Below are positions 7,973 through 15,858 of a DNA stretch of 35,993 nucleotides, one piece after another. The stretch is from Acidiferrobacteraceae bacterium (GTDB taxonomy: Bacteria; Pseudomonadota; Gammaproteobacteria; Acidiferrobacterales; Sulfurifustaceae): contig JAJPKH010000039.1 in NCBI GenBank assembly GCA_021323795.1, positions 1 through 35,993 of the forward strand. Reading direction: 5' to 3'. The position numbers were made by a program, and so were the translations under genes. Within the stretch, counting starts at the first letter, position 1. Each line of letters begins with the position of its first letter. A model generated the notes under the pieces. That model did not search any database. It had not been told where the DNA came from and was given only the letters and a program-made list of their open reading frames with translations.

Positions 7973-9037
7973 TTACCGGTAAGCGGCAAGCGACCGGCGG
8001 CGGCGCCACCACCGACGCGCATGCGACCGCTTCAAGCGATAGGCGCGTCCACTATCCGTGTGGATCGTCAGCTCGCTTACCGATCCGGCCTTGACGGCGT
8101 CAAGCAGCGGCGCCATCCATTCCCGATCGAAACGTTCCGTCAACTCGGTCCATCGGTCGATGTCGCCGTATTGCACCGCGCCGCGCAGCTGATCAAGCAC
8201 GACCAAGTGCGGTCCGGACTGCTGTGCTTGCCGGTCCCAATCGGCGAAACCCTTCGGACACGCGCTGCTCGGGACTTCCGACAGGCGCGCGAGCGCGAGG
8301 GTGACCGGCTCTTCGCTGTATACGTGTACCCAGTCCACCGCGCTGATGTTGGGCAACCGTCCTCCTCCCCAAAACCACAGACTATTGATCGGCGGCTCAC
8401 CGCGCTGCTCGCGCTCGGTGTTGACGGTGGCCGTATGCAAGAGGATCTGCATCTCGTTCAGAATGGTGTGCCACACCTTTCCGTCCTTACCTTGCGGCAG
8501 ATAAGGGTGGATGTCCTTGCCAACGACTCGCGGTAACGGGGTCGTCACGATGCGTGCCGCACGCGCCGGCTTGAAATACCAGCGGCCAGGGCGCGGCGCT
8601 TTGAGCAACCACCCCTCCTCGCCATACGCTTCAATCAGTTCGGCGGCCAGTCGATCGGCCTCCTCTTGCGCGAGCGGGACCGCCTGCGTATCGACGAGAA
8701 TCAGGCGATCACGTTCCGGCCGCAGATGAACCGGATCGGCCCTTAGCCACCAACCTTTATCGATGACGCCCAGATCCAGAGCGCGCGTAACGGCGGCGAT
8801 CGGCAGATCGGCGTCCGCCGGCGAGTTAATTCCAAAAAGCGCGAATATTTGCGACTCCAGGTCGATGCCGGGGCTCTGCGCCCTTTCCGACCGGGCGAGG
8901 CAGGTTTCCAGCGCCGGCACGGCTGGCTTTACTTCGTTTTCAAGGGGGAAATTAGCGGAAAAACCCAATAAACCGGGCACGACGATCGTCAGGGATCTTT
9001 CTCCCGGATCAGAGGGATAGAGCAAGGGGGGACCCAC
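7973..9037 (-). CDS. Conserved protein of unknown function upstream of recJ (COG4255-type, often labelled phosphoglycerate mutase)
   Basis: I recognise this 354-residue protein as a family found next to recJ in many beta- and gammaproteobacteria and commonly annotated, on weak grounds, as phosphoglycerate mutase. Shared blocks include an N-terminal LTIVVPGLLG, WWLRADPVHLRPERDRLIL in the middle, GRWYFKP, and WHTILNEMQILLHTATVN just before INSLWFWGGGRLP. I cannot see the Asp/His metal-ligand pattern of a true cofactor-independent phosphoglycerate mutase, so a mutase activity is not supported. There is no signal peptide. The C-terminus is strongly basic (RRWWRRRRS). The start is ambiguous: GTG 9037 is listed, but a TTG at 9025 sits 7 nt after AAAGGTGGG and has the better ribosome-binding site. 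Its position 24 bp ahead of recJ suggests a shared transcript. Confidence 0.75.
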   Translation of the reverse strand: MGPPLLYPSDPGERSLTIVVPGLLGFSANFPLENEVKPAVPALETCLARSERAQSPGIDLESQIFALFGINSPADADLPIAAVTRALDLGVIDKGWWLRADPVHLRPERDRLILVDTQAVPLAQEEADRLAAELIEAYGEEGWLLKAPRPGRWYFKPARAARIVTTPLPRVVGKDIHPYLPQGKDGKVWHTILNEMQILLHTATVNTEREQRGEPPINSLWFWGGGRLPNISAVDWVHVYSEEPVTLALARLSEVPSSACPKGFADWDRQAQQSGPHLVVLDQLRGAVQYGDIDRWTELTERFDREWMAPLLDAVKAGSVSELTIHTDSGRAYRLKRSHARRWWRRRRSLAAYR

Positions 9038-9187
9038 CTTTTAACATTGAATCTCGAAAATTACGTCGATTCTATGGGAACCCCGCTGCCGAAAATAGCT
9101 TTCCCAGCAGTTGGTTGGCCTAACTCTTGCTATGTTTGCCCTAAGACCTTCATCTGCATAAGAACGGTGGCGAGCGTCGAACAACGG
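9038..9187. promoter_or_regulatory. Divergent promoter region between the recJ operon and the dynamin-like gene
   Basis: This 150-bp AT-richer spacer separates two divergent genes. Rightward, TGCTATGTT (9128-9136) looks like an extended -10 element, with only poor -35 sequences upstream. Leftward, TAGAAT preceded by an AT-rich stretch is a possible -10. Neither is strong. The same frame as the GTPase is open from 9047, but that upstream part looks like non-coding spacer. Confidence 0.35.
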
Positions 9188-11167
9188 ATGGACCGGGCAT
9201 CGATCAAAGCCCAGGGCAATGCAGACCACACGCGCGGAAAACCGACCGGCGCCAACTTTGCACAGGCGCTCGGGCGCTATCGCGCGTGGTGCGATGATGT
9301 CGCGGCTGCGATCGCCGAATACCAGGGCTGGGTGGAACAGCAAGGCGAGACGGACCGCGAGCAGGACCTCCGGGTCTATGAGCTTGCGGAAAGCCTCAAG
9401 TCCGAACGCCTCCAAATCGCTCTAGTCGCGGAATTTTCTAGAGGTAAAACAGAGCTTTTAAACGCAATCTTCTTTTCAAACTTCAAACAACGCCTGCTCC
9501 CGTCGGCGGCCGGTCGCACCACCATGTGCCCGACGGAACTGCGTTTCGACGAAACCGTTCCCGCCTGTTTGCGCCTCCTTCCCATCGAAACGCGCAAGAC
9601 GGCAACCACCATCGCCGAATATAAGGCCACCCCGGTTCATTGGACCACGGTACATATTGTCCGTCCCGATTCGGCCGAGGAGGTGAAGCAGGCTTTCCTT
9701 GAAGTCGGCAGGACGAAGAAGGTGAGCGTGTGGGAAGCGCAGGAACTGGGTTTATACGCCATCCCCCCGGATGGCAAGCGGCCGCCGCCCGATACCACCG
9801 TCGAAGTCCCCGTGTGGCGGCACGCGATCATCAACTTTCCTCATCCCTTGCTCCGCCAGGGGCTGGTCGTCCTCGATACGCCGGGCCTGAACGCCCTTGG
9901 CGCCGAGCCGGAGCTGACCCTGCGGATGCTGCCGGACGCACATGCGCTCATTTTCGTTCTCGCGGCCGATGCCGGCGTCACTCGCAGCGATCTAGAGGTA
10001 TGGAACAACCACGTCATTGGCGCCCGGGGCGTTAATACCGCGGGACGTTTCGTGGTGCTCAACAAGGTCGACATCTTGTGGGACGAGCTTCAGGACGCGA
10101 AACGCATTAACGAGACGCTCGCCAAGCAGGTGCACGAAACGGCCCAAACACTCGTCACGGATCCGCACAACATCTTCGCGGTATCCGCGCAGAAAGCCCT
10201 CACCGGCCGCGCCAAGGGCGACGCCGCCTTGGTCGAGCGAAGCGGCATCAGCAAGCTCGAACAGCGGATTGCGGAAGATATTATTCCAGCCAAACACGAA
10301 CTGGTCCGCAGCAAAGTCATCTACGAAATCAGCGGCAGAATGCGCGACAGCTGCGCCATACTGCAGGCACGCACCGCCTCCGTGGAAAAGCAGCTCGGCG
10401 ACCTCAAACAGCTCGGGGGAAAGAATCTCGATGCCATCCACAAGATGGTCACGCGCATGCGGGAAGAGAAGCAGAAATACGACCGGGAACTAAAAGGGTT
10501 CGAGACGACGCGGCTCGCTCTCTCGGCTCAAGCGAAAGCGCTCCTCGCGCCTTTGAGCTTGAAGAGTCTCGATGAGCTCATTCAGGAGACGCGCACCGAC
10601 ATGCAGGAAAGCTGGACCACGCACGGCTTGAAACAAGGCATCAGCACGTTCTTCGCCGGGACCCGCCTGCGCATGGAAGACGTGGGCCGCCGGGCCGAGG
10701 TATTGAAGCGCGAGGTCGAGGCGATTTACGAGCGTCTGCATGCGGAGTACGGCTTTACGCGGCTGCAACCGCCGCAACTGTCGCTGCTGCCTTACATACT
10801 CGAATTCAAGCGACTCGAAGAAAAGGCGGAAGCATTTCGGAACAGTCCCGTGACGGTCATGACCGAGCAAAGCTTCGTCATCAAGCGCTTCTTTATTACG
10901 CTGGTTGCCCAGGCGCGCTACCTGTTTAGCGAATGCGACAAGACCGCTAAGGCGTGGTTTCAGGCGCTGGTCAATCCGCTCTTCATACAACTACGCGATC
11001 ACCGCGCAGCGATTGAAAACCAACTCGAGAACTTGCGCAAAATTCACAAAAACCTGGATACGCTCGGATCGCAGGTCGCCGACCTGGAAGCGATAAAACA
11101 GGAATTGACCGGAGAACTGCGGCTGATCGAGGGATTGATCGAACGCGTCCAGCGCCCGGTCGGCTAG
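9188..11167 (+). CDS. Dynamin-like GTPase family protein
   Basis: This large GTPase of the bacterial dynamin superfamily probably binds and remodels membranes or other assemblies; its specific role is unknown. In the 659-residue form starting at ATG 9188 the G motifs are AEFSRGKTE (P-loop, residues 81-89; the first Gly of GxxxxGK is Ala), RTTMCPTE (switch I Thr near 112), LDTPGLNALG (DTPG 230-233), and NKVD (292-295). The remaining half is helical and charged with predicted coiled coils, interrupted by a more hydrophobic patch (FVIKRFFITLVAQARYLF) that could be a membrane-binding tip. No transmembrane helix pair is obvious. The start is uncertain: GTG 9167 or TTG 9047 are also in frame, none with a good ribosome-binding site. 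It is flanked by a divergent and a convergent operon and so is transcribed alone; bacterial dynamins often occur as tandem pairs, and no partner is seen here. Confidence 0.85.
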   Translation: MDRASIKAQGNADHTRGKPTGANFAQALGRYRAWCDDVAAAIAEYQGWVEQQGETDREQDLRVYELAESLKSERLQIALVAEFSRGKTELLNAIFFSNFKQRLLPSAAGRTTMCPTELRFDETVPACLRLLPIETRKTATTIAEYKATPVHWTTVHIVRPDSAEEVKQAFLEVGRTKKVSVWEAQELGLYAIPPDGKRPPPDTTVEVPVWRHAIINFPHPLLRQGLVVLDTPGLNALGAEPELTLRMLPDAHALIFVLAADAGVTRSDLEVWNNHVIGARGVNTAGRFVVLNKVDILWDELQDAKRINETLAKQVHETAQTLVTDPHNIFAVSAQKALTGRAKGDAALVERSGISKLEQRIAEDIIPAKHELVRSKVIYEISGRMRDSCAILQARTASVEKQLGDLKQLGGKNLDAIHKMVTRMREEKQKYDRELKGFETTRLALSAQAKALLAPLSLKSLDELIQETRTDMQESWTTHGLKQGISTFFAGTRLRMEDVGRRAEVLKREVEAIYERLHAEYGFTRLQPPQLSLLPYILEFKRLEEKAEAFRNSPVTVMTEQSFVIKRFFITLVAQARYLFSECDKTAKAWFQALVNPLFIQLRDHRAAIENQLENLRKIHKNLDTLGSQVADLEAIKQELTGELRLIEGLIERVQRPVG

Positions 11168-11297
11168 CCCATCTTCGCTCGCTCGCCGCTACGCCTTGAC
11201 GCTGCGTACCCCCTTCGCGCGCAGTCCGGCCGGCCGTCCCTCGCCGGCAGTTCGCGGCTCCATCGTTGCCGCTGCCGTGCTCCGCGGGAAAGTGACT

Positions 11298-11315
11298 GTT
11301 GGCGTCTTAGCCAAC
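11298..11315 (-). terminator. Hairpin after cheB (weak terminator candidate)
   Basis: A perfect 6-bp stem (GTTGGC / GCCAAC, loop GTCTTA) lies about 10 bp past the cheB stop, at the convergence with the GTPase gene. There is no run of U on the minus strand. The rest of 11168-11325 holds nothing I recognise. Confidence 0.3.
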
Positions 11316-11325
11316 CCGTTCACAA

Positions 11326-12426
11326 CTAGCCCGGCTCGCCCTCGCCCACCCAGGCTACCAGTCGCTCGGCGATTCTATCGAGCGGCAAAACTTCGCACGC
11401 ACCGCCTTCGCGGATGGCGCGCTCCGGCATGCCGAAAACCAGGCTGGTCGCCTCGTCCTGCGCGATCGTGAGCGCTCCCTGCCTGCGCATCGCGCACAAG
11501 CCCCGCGCCCCGTCGCCGCCCATACCGGTAAGAATGACGCCGACGCCATTCGCGCGGGCAATGAGAGCCGTCGAGTCGAACAATACGTCGACCGAAGGAC
11601 GATGAAGATTGACCGGTTCGCCCTCATAGACGCGAACCTGATATCCCCCCGACGCTTCTTTGATGTCCGTCTGCAAGCCGCCCGGCGCGACGAGAGCGAC
11701 GCCCGCCTTTAGACGATCGCCGTCCCGCGCTTCACGCACTTCGAGCGCGCAACTACCATTCAAGCGCTCGGCGAAATATCCGGTAAAGCGCGGAGGCATG
11801 TGCTGCACCACGACGATGGGCGGCATGCGTTCGGGCAGACGCTGCAGGATCTCGGCAATCGCCTGCGTCCCGCCGGTGGATGCCCCGATGGCGATTACGC
11901 CGCGCTCGCAGCGAGCCGCGGCGCAGGGCACGGGAGGAATTCCGCGCGCCGCTTCCGTTACGCGCGGCGCGTGTCCCAAGTGGACCTGCGCCGCGGCGCG
12001 CACCTTGGCGCGGAGCTCCGCGGCCACGGTGGGCAGCGAGCTGCGCAGGTCCCCCTGCGGTTTCGCCACGACGTCGACGGCCCCGAGCTCGAGCGCACGC
12101 AGCGTCGCCGCGGCGCCGTGGCGGGTCAGCGATGAAACCATCACCACCGGCATAGGGCGCAAGCGCATCAGGTTGTCCAGGAATTTCAAACCGTCCATGC
12201 CCGGCATTTCGACATCGAGCGTCAACACGTCCGGTTGTAGACGTTTGATTTTCTCGCGCGCCACGTAAGGATCGGGCGCGGTGCCGACAACCTCAATCCC
12301 GTCGTCTTCCGCGAGGATAGCCGCAAGCAGCTGACGCATTACCGCCGAGTCGTCGACGATGAGCACCCGAACTTTGCGCCCGGCAATGGGACGGCCGGCG
12401 GCATCGGCGGAAGGCACGCCGATCAT
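11326..12426 (-). CDS. cheB: Chemotaxis response regulator protein-glutamate methylesterase/deamidase
   Basis: CheB removes methyl groups from receptors to reset sensitivity during adaptation, and also deamidates receptor glutamines. The 366-residue protein has an N-terminal receiver domain (about 18-125), with acidic pocket VDD and phosphoacceptor Asp71 in TLDVEMPGMDG, then a linker and a methylesterase domain. The catalytic triad is visible as Ser183 (IGASTGGTQA), His209 (VVQHMPP) and Asp305 (GMGGDGARG). Its ATG shares one base with the cheD stop (TAATG), so translation is probably coupled. It is the last gene of the chemotaxis operon. Confidence 0.97.
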   Translation of the reverse strand: MIGVPSADAAGRPIAGRKVRVLIVDDSAVMRQLLAAILAEDDGIEVVGTAPDPYVAREKIKRLQPDVLTLDVEMPGMDGLKFLDNLMRLRPMPVVMVSSLTRHGAAATLRALELGAVDVVAKPQGDLRSSLPTVAAELRAKVRAAAQVHLGHAPRVTEAARGIPPVPCAAARCERGVIAIGASTGGTQAIAEILQRLPERMPPIVVVQHMPPRFTGYFAERLNGSCALEVREARDGDRLKAGVALVAPGGLQTDIKEASGGYQVRVYEGEPVNLHRPSVDVLFDSTALIARANGVGVILTGMGGDGARGLCAMRRQGALTIAQDEATSLVFGMPERAIREGGACEVLPLDRIAERLVAWVGEGEPG

Positions 12427-13025
12427 TAGAAAAGCTCCACGTCGCCGTCGAGCTTCTGCCGCTTGAGGCTGATGAGGTAAACCATTTCTTCCTCCGCGGT
12501 CCGTTGCGCGTCCTGTTGCCCCAGATACTTCAGGAACACACGGCTGCTATCGGTATGAAACAACACCCGTCTCGGCTGATAGCCGCCGACGTCTTCCTTG
12601 ACGATCGGAATTTGCTCGTTGTTCAGAAAACGACGGACGAACTCGATATTGCGCTGCGGGACGCCGCTCGCGCTCTCGCGTATCTTCAAGACGTGTCCGC
12701 CGCCGAATACCTTGGCTCGAAAATTCTTGCGATCGGCGCCGAGCTTCATGAGATCGCTGATGAGCAGCTCCATGGCGTAGACGCCGTAACGGGCGCTGTT
12801 CGGGTTGGCCGGATCGATGCCATCCGGCAGCATGAAGTGATTCATGCCGCCGATGCGTGCTTCGGCGTCGTACAGGCAGGCCGCGATACACGATCCGAGC
12901 ACGGTATCGATCACCATCGGATCGCGGCTGGCGCGTAGTCCGCCGATGTGAATCGTCACGCGCGGCGTGTCAGGCGCCCCGGCGGGCGATTGGTTACGCG
13001 GGGTCGGCGATACGCCCATGGTCAT
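12426..13025 (-). CDS. cheD: Chemoreceptor glutamine deamidase CheD
   Basis: CheD deamidates specific receptor glutamines; in Bacillus it also binds CheC. The 199-residue protein shows the conserved GSCIAACLYD with the catalytic Cys, GGMNHFMLPDG with the catalytic His, and AKVFGGGHVL. Its start (ATG 13025) overlaps the cheR stop in ATGA; a second in-frame ATG two codons later is also possible. An N-terminal proline-rich lead precedes the domain. The C-terminus ends DGDVELF, and the last four residues (VELF) are the same as those ending the membrane receptor-like protein at 18248-19582. No cheC is present in the window. Confidence 0.95.
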   Translation of the reverse strand: MTMGVSPTPRNQSPAGAPDTPRVTIHIGGLRASRDPMVIDTVLGSCIAACLYDAEARIGGMNHFMLPDGIDPANPNSARYGVYAMELLISDLMKLGADRKNFRAKVFGGGHVLKIRESASGVPQRNIEFVRRFLNNEQIPIVKEDVGGYQPRRVLFHTDSSRVFLKYLGQQDAQRTAEEEMVYLISLKRQKLDGDVELF

Positions 13026-13897
13026 GCCCTCTCCTGGTTCTGATACACGCTTTGGCTCATGTGGCGCAGCTTGTGCCCCGCCTCGATCAAGGATTCGGAA
13101 TGCCCAAGGAACAGGTAGCCGCCCGGGCGCAGCAGCTGCGCGAAACGCTCTACCAACCGTCGCTGCGTCGGTCGATCGAAATAAATGATGACGTTGCGAC
13201 AGAAAATAACGTCGAACAGCCCGCGCATCGGCCATGGATCGTCCATGAAATTCAATCGCCGGAAGCGGATGAGGTCCTTGAGCACTTGTTTGGCCTGCAC
13301 GCGCCCGGCGTTCTCCCCTTCGCCCTGATAGAAATAGCGGCGCAGCAAACCGTCGGGAATGCGGGACGCTTGCTCAATCGTGTACTCCCCGCTCTCCGCG
13401 TAAGCCAATACCCGCGTGTCGATGTCCGTCGCGAGAATCCGGATGTCCCATGTCTCACTCAACGGGAATGCTTCACGGACCACCATGGCGAGCGTGTAAG
13501 CTTCCTCGCCCGACGCGGTGCCCGCGCTCCAGAAGCGCAGGCGGCGCGAGGCGCCCGCTCGGGCGCGGAATTGCGGAAATACATGCTCCGCCAGAAAACG
13601 AAAATGGTGGGGTTCGCGGAAAAAATCCGTTTTGTTCGTCGTGATGCAATTAATCATCTCGACGAGCTCGTCTCCCTCCGGATCGTTTTGCGTCAGTAGC
13701 CTGTAGTAGTCCTCAAAGCAGTCGAGCTTGTGATGACGCAGCCGCTTGGCGAGTCGCGAATAAACCAGCGCGCGCTTGTGCTCGGAAAGGGCAATACCGG
13801 TGTGCGCGTAAATGAACTCGCGCAGTTGCCGAAACTCGGCGTCGGTCAGCTTGATAGCGGCAAGCTGAATCGAATGTGACGACGGTGATGCGAGCAT
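13022..13897 (-). CDS. cheR: Chemotaxis protein methyltransferase CheR
   Basis: CheR methylates receptor glutamates using S-adenosylmethionine, opposing CheB. The 291-residue protein has the N-terminal helical domain (LTDAEFRQLREFIYAHTGI onward) and TTNKTDFFREPHHF. The SAM-binding SAGTASGEEAYTLAM, ILATDIDTRVL, and FCRNVIIYFD motifs follow, with LFLGHSES near the end. I chose ATG 13897 because GGGGAG lies 9 nt upstream; GTG 13930 would add 11 residues but has no ribosome-binding site. It is coupled to cheD by a 4-bp overlap. The methyl-accepting protein just upstream ends in a W-x-x-F pentapeptide suited to tether CheR. Confidence 0.97.
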   Translation of the reverse strand: MLASPSSHSIQLAAIKLTDAEFRQLREFIYAHTGIALSEHKRALVYSRLAKRLRHHKLDCFEDYYRLLTQNDPEGDELVEMINCITTNKTDFFREPHHFRFLAEHVFPQFRARAGASRRLRFWSAGTASGEEAYTLAMVVREAFPLSETWDIRILATDIDTRVLAYAESGEYTIEQASRIPDGLLRRYFYQGEGENAGRVQAKQVLKDLIRFRRLNFMDDPWPMRGLFDVIFCRNVIIYFDRPTQRRLVERFAQLLRPGGYLFLGHSESLIEAGHKLRHMSQSVYQNQERA

Positions 13898-13932
13898 GCC
13901 CGTGCTCCCCGCGGAAACTCCGGCCGGCACTG

Positions 13933-15336
13933 TTAAAATTCAGTCCAGTCGTCGTTTGCTCCGGCGGCCCGCCGTGGACGCAGCACCTGAACTTTGGCGT
14001 CGCCGGTGGCGGCCGCCTTCGGCGCCTCGGTCGGTTCGACCGGCGGTCGCGCAGCGGCGGGCGGCGGCCTGGTTCTGTCGTGCGCTCCCGGAGCAGAAAC
14101 CGAGCCGCCGGCAAATTTAAACTGCGACACCAGCCGGCGTAAGTGCTCGGCTTGCGTGGCGAGTCCTTGACTCGTGCCGGTGAGTTCCTCCGCCTGCGCG
14201 GCCGTCGCCTGGGTCGCACCGTCCATGTGCACGATCGCGCGGTTCACCTGCTCGATACCCGACGCCTGTTCCTGACTGGAAGCATTGATCTCCGAGACAA
14301 GCTCCGCGACGCTTTTGACCTTTGCGACGATACCCTCGAGCTTGGAACCGGTAATGCCGACGAGGTGAGCGCCGTCGCCCACTTTCTCGACGCTGTCGGA
14401 AATGAGGTCCTTGATCTCTTTCGCCGCCTGCGCGCTGCGCTGCGCGAGGCTGCGCACCTCGGCGGCGACGACCGCGAAGCCGCGGCCATGCTCCCCGGCG
14501 CGCGCCGCTTCGACCGCGGCGTTGAGCGCCAGCAAATTCGTCTGAAACGCGAGCTCGTCGATCACGCCGATAATGTCCGCGATCTTGCTGCTGCTGCCGT
14601 TGATCAGATCCATGGAACGCTGCAATGAGGTCGCCATCGTGGCGCTTTCGCTCGCGGCCTCGGCGGATTCCGCGGCGAGCTTGTCCACTTGCACGGCGTT
14701 ATCGGCGTTGTGCTTAACCGTGCTCGTCATTTCCTCCATGGAAGCGGCGGTTTCCTCGAGCGAGCTCGCCTGCTCCTGGGCGGAGGCCGAGAGCTGCTCG
14801 CTCGCGGAGCTCAATTCCTGGGAGCCTTGGTAGACGCTTTCGGCCGCACCGGCGACTTGTCTCAGGCTCTCGTGTAACCGCTGAACCGCGGTATTGAGCA
14901 CCGAGGCCAACTCCGCGATTTCATCCTGCCGATGCGCAACCGCCTTGATCGAAATCGTCAGGTCGCCCTGACTGAGGCGCACCAAGTCTTCCCGCAAGCG
15001 CCGTAACGGTCCGCCTACCGTGCGGTTAACGTAGTAGGCGATGCCGATCATGCCCAGGAACGCGCCCAATGCGAGGATCGCGTTGAGGACGCGCGCGTTG
15101 TGAGCCGCTCGCCGAATCTTCTCTTGTTCCTTTTCGTAACCGGAGAGCGCCTGTTCAAGCGTCAATTCTTCTCCGACTCCAAGCAGCCGGCTGTGCCCGC
15201 TTTCGGCGTATTTGACCACCTGGTCCGTCATGTAAAAACCGACGCCGACGCCAATCATCAGGGTCAGATAGACGGCGCCAATGGCGACGAGAAGTTTGGT
15301 CCGCAGACGCATGCCTTTTGCGCGGGATGTTTCCAT
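13933..15336 (-). CDS. Methyl-accepting chemotaxis protein with minimal periplasmic loop
   Basis: This receptor feeds the CheA-CheW kinase. The 467-residue protein has TM1 (about 15-36) and TM2 (about 83-103), separated by only about 45 residues of charged, coil-like sequence. There is thus no classical ligand domain, and sensing may occur at the membrane or through partners. A HAMP domain (VGGPLRRLREDLVRLSQGDL) and a full signalling domain follow, the tip reading FQTNLLALNAAVEAARAGEHGRGFAVVAAEVR. A proline/alanine-rich linker leads to the C-terminal DWTEF, a W-x-x-F pentapeptide like the CheR/CheB tether (NWETF) of E. coli high-abundance receptors. ATG 15336 has GGAG nearby; ATG 15354, which shares a base with the cheW stop (TGATG), would add six residues. 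Confidence 0.93.
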   Translation of the reverse strand: METSRAKGMRLRTKLLVAIGAVYLTLMIGVGVGFYMTDQVVKYAESGHSRLLGVGEELTLEQALSGYEKEQEKIRRAAHNARVLNAILALGAFLGMIGIAYYVNRTVGGPLRRLREDLVRLSQGDLTISIKAVAHRQDEIAELASVLNTAVQRLHESLRQVAGAAESVYQGSQELSSASEQLSASAQEQASSLEETAASMEEMTSTVKHNADNAVQVDKLAAESAEAASESATMATSLQRSMDLINGSSSKIADIIGVIDELAFQTNLLALNAAVEAARAGEHGRGFAVVAAEVRSLAQRSAQAAKEIKDLISDSVEKVGDGAHLVGITGSKLEGIVAKVKSVAELVSEINASSQEQASGIEQVNRAIVHMDGATQATAAQAEELTGTSQGLATQAEHLRRLVSQFKFAGGSVSAPGAHDRTRPPPAAARPPVEPTEAPKAAATGDAKVQVLRPRRAAGANDDWTEF

Positions 15337-15353
15337 CGGTTTGCTCCGTTGCA

Positions 15354-15848
15354 TCAGGCAGCCGCGTCGGTCGCCTGCGCCAATGTTTCGTGGTTAACCA
15401 GCTTGTCGACATCGACGAGCACCAGAAGCTTTTCGTCAACTTGCGCCAGTCCTTGGATAAACTGCCGGTTCGCGTGACCCTCGAACTCCGGCGCGTTCCG
15501 TTTCTGACCGGGGGCCAAGCTGATCACGTCGCTCACCGCGTCCACCACGATACCGGCCAGTCGACGACCGACGTTCACCACCACGATCACGGTGCAGGCG
15601 TCATACGTGCTCTCGTTCAAGTTGAAGCGCAGCCGCAAGTCGATGATCGGCACGATCGTGCCGCGCAGATTGAGCACGCCCTTGATGTAACGCGGCGAAT
15701 TCGGCAGCGGCGTCACCCGCGTCCATCCGCGGATTTCCTGCACCTGCGTAATCGGAATACCGTAATCCAACCCATCGAGCCGGAACGTCAGAAATTGCTC
15801 CGCATCCGCCGCGAGCGGCGCGCCTGTAATGGTCGACGTTTCTTGCAT
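15354..15848 (-). CDS. cheW: Chemotaxis coupling protein CheW
   Basis: CheW links receptors to CheA in the signalling array. The 164-residue protein is a single CheW domain with FLTFRLDGLDYGIPITQVQEI, a PLPNSPRYIKGVLNLRGTIVPIIDLR core, and GIVVDAVSDVISL. ATG 15848 is preceded by GAGGAG, a strong ribosome-binding site, and lies 10 bp after the cheA stop. The downstream receptor gene begins at or just after its stop, so receptor and coupling protein are translated together. Confidence 0.97.
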   Translation of the reverse strand: MQETSTITGAPLAADAEQFLTFRLDGLDYGIPITQVQEIRGWTRVTPLPNSPRYIKGVLNLRGTIVPIIDLRLRFNLNESTYDACTVIVVVNVGRRLAGIVVDAVSDVISLAPGQKRNAPEFEGHANRQFIQGLAQVDEKLLVLVDVDKLVNHETLAQATDAAA

Positions 15849-15858
15849 ATCGCTCTCC

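Noticed and set aside
6764-8536. A 590-codon open frame on the plus strand across recJ and the upstream gene
   Set aside because: It is antisense to two well-recognised or conserved genes, has Arg/Gln/His-rich composition typical of the complement of GC-rich coding DNA, and shows no family motif.
9047-9187. N-terminal extension of the dynamin-like protein from TTG 9047
   Set aside because: The added residues look like translated spacer, lie over the probable promoter region, and lack a ribosome-binding site.
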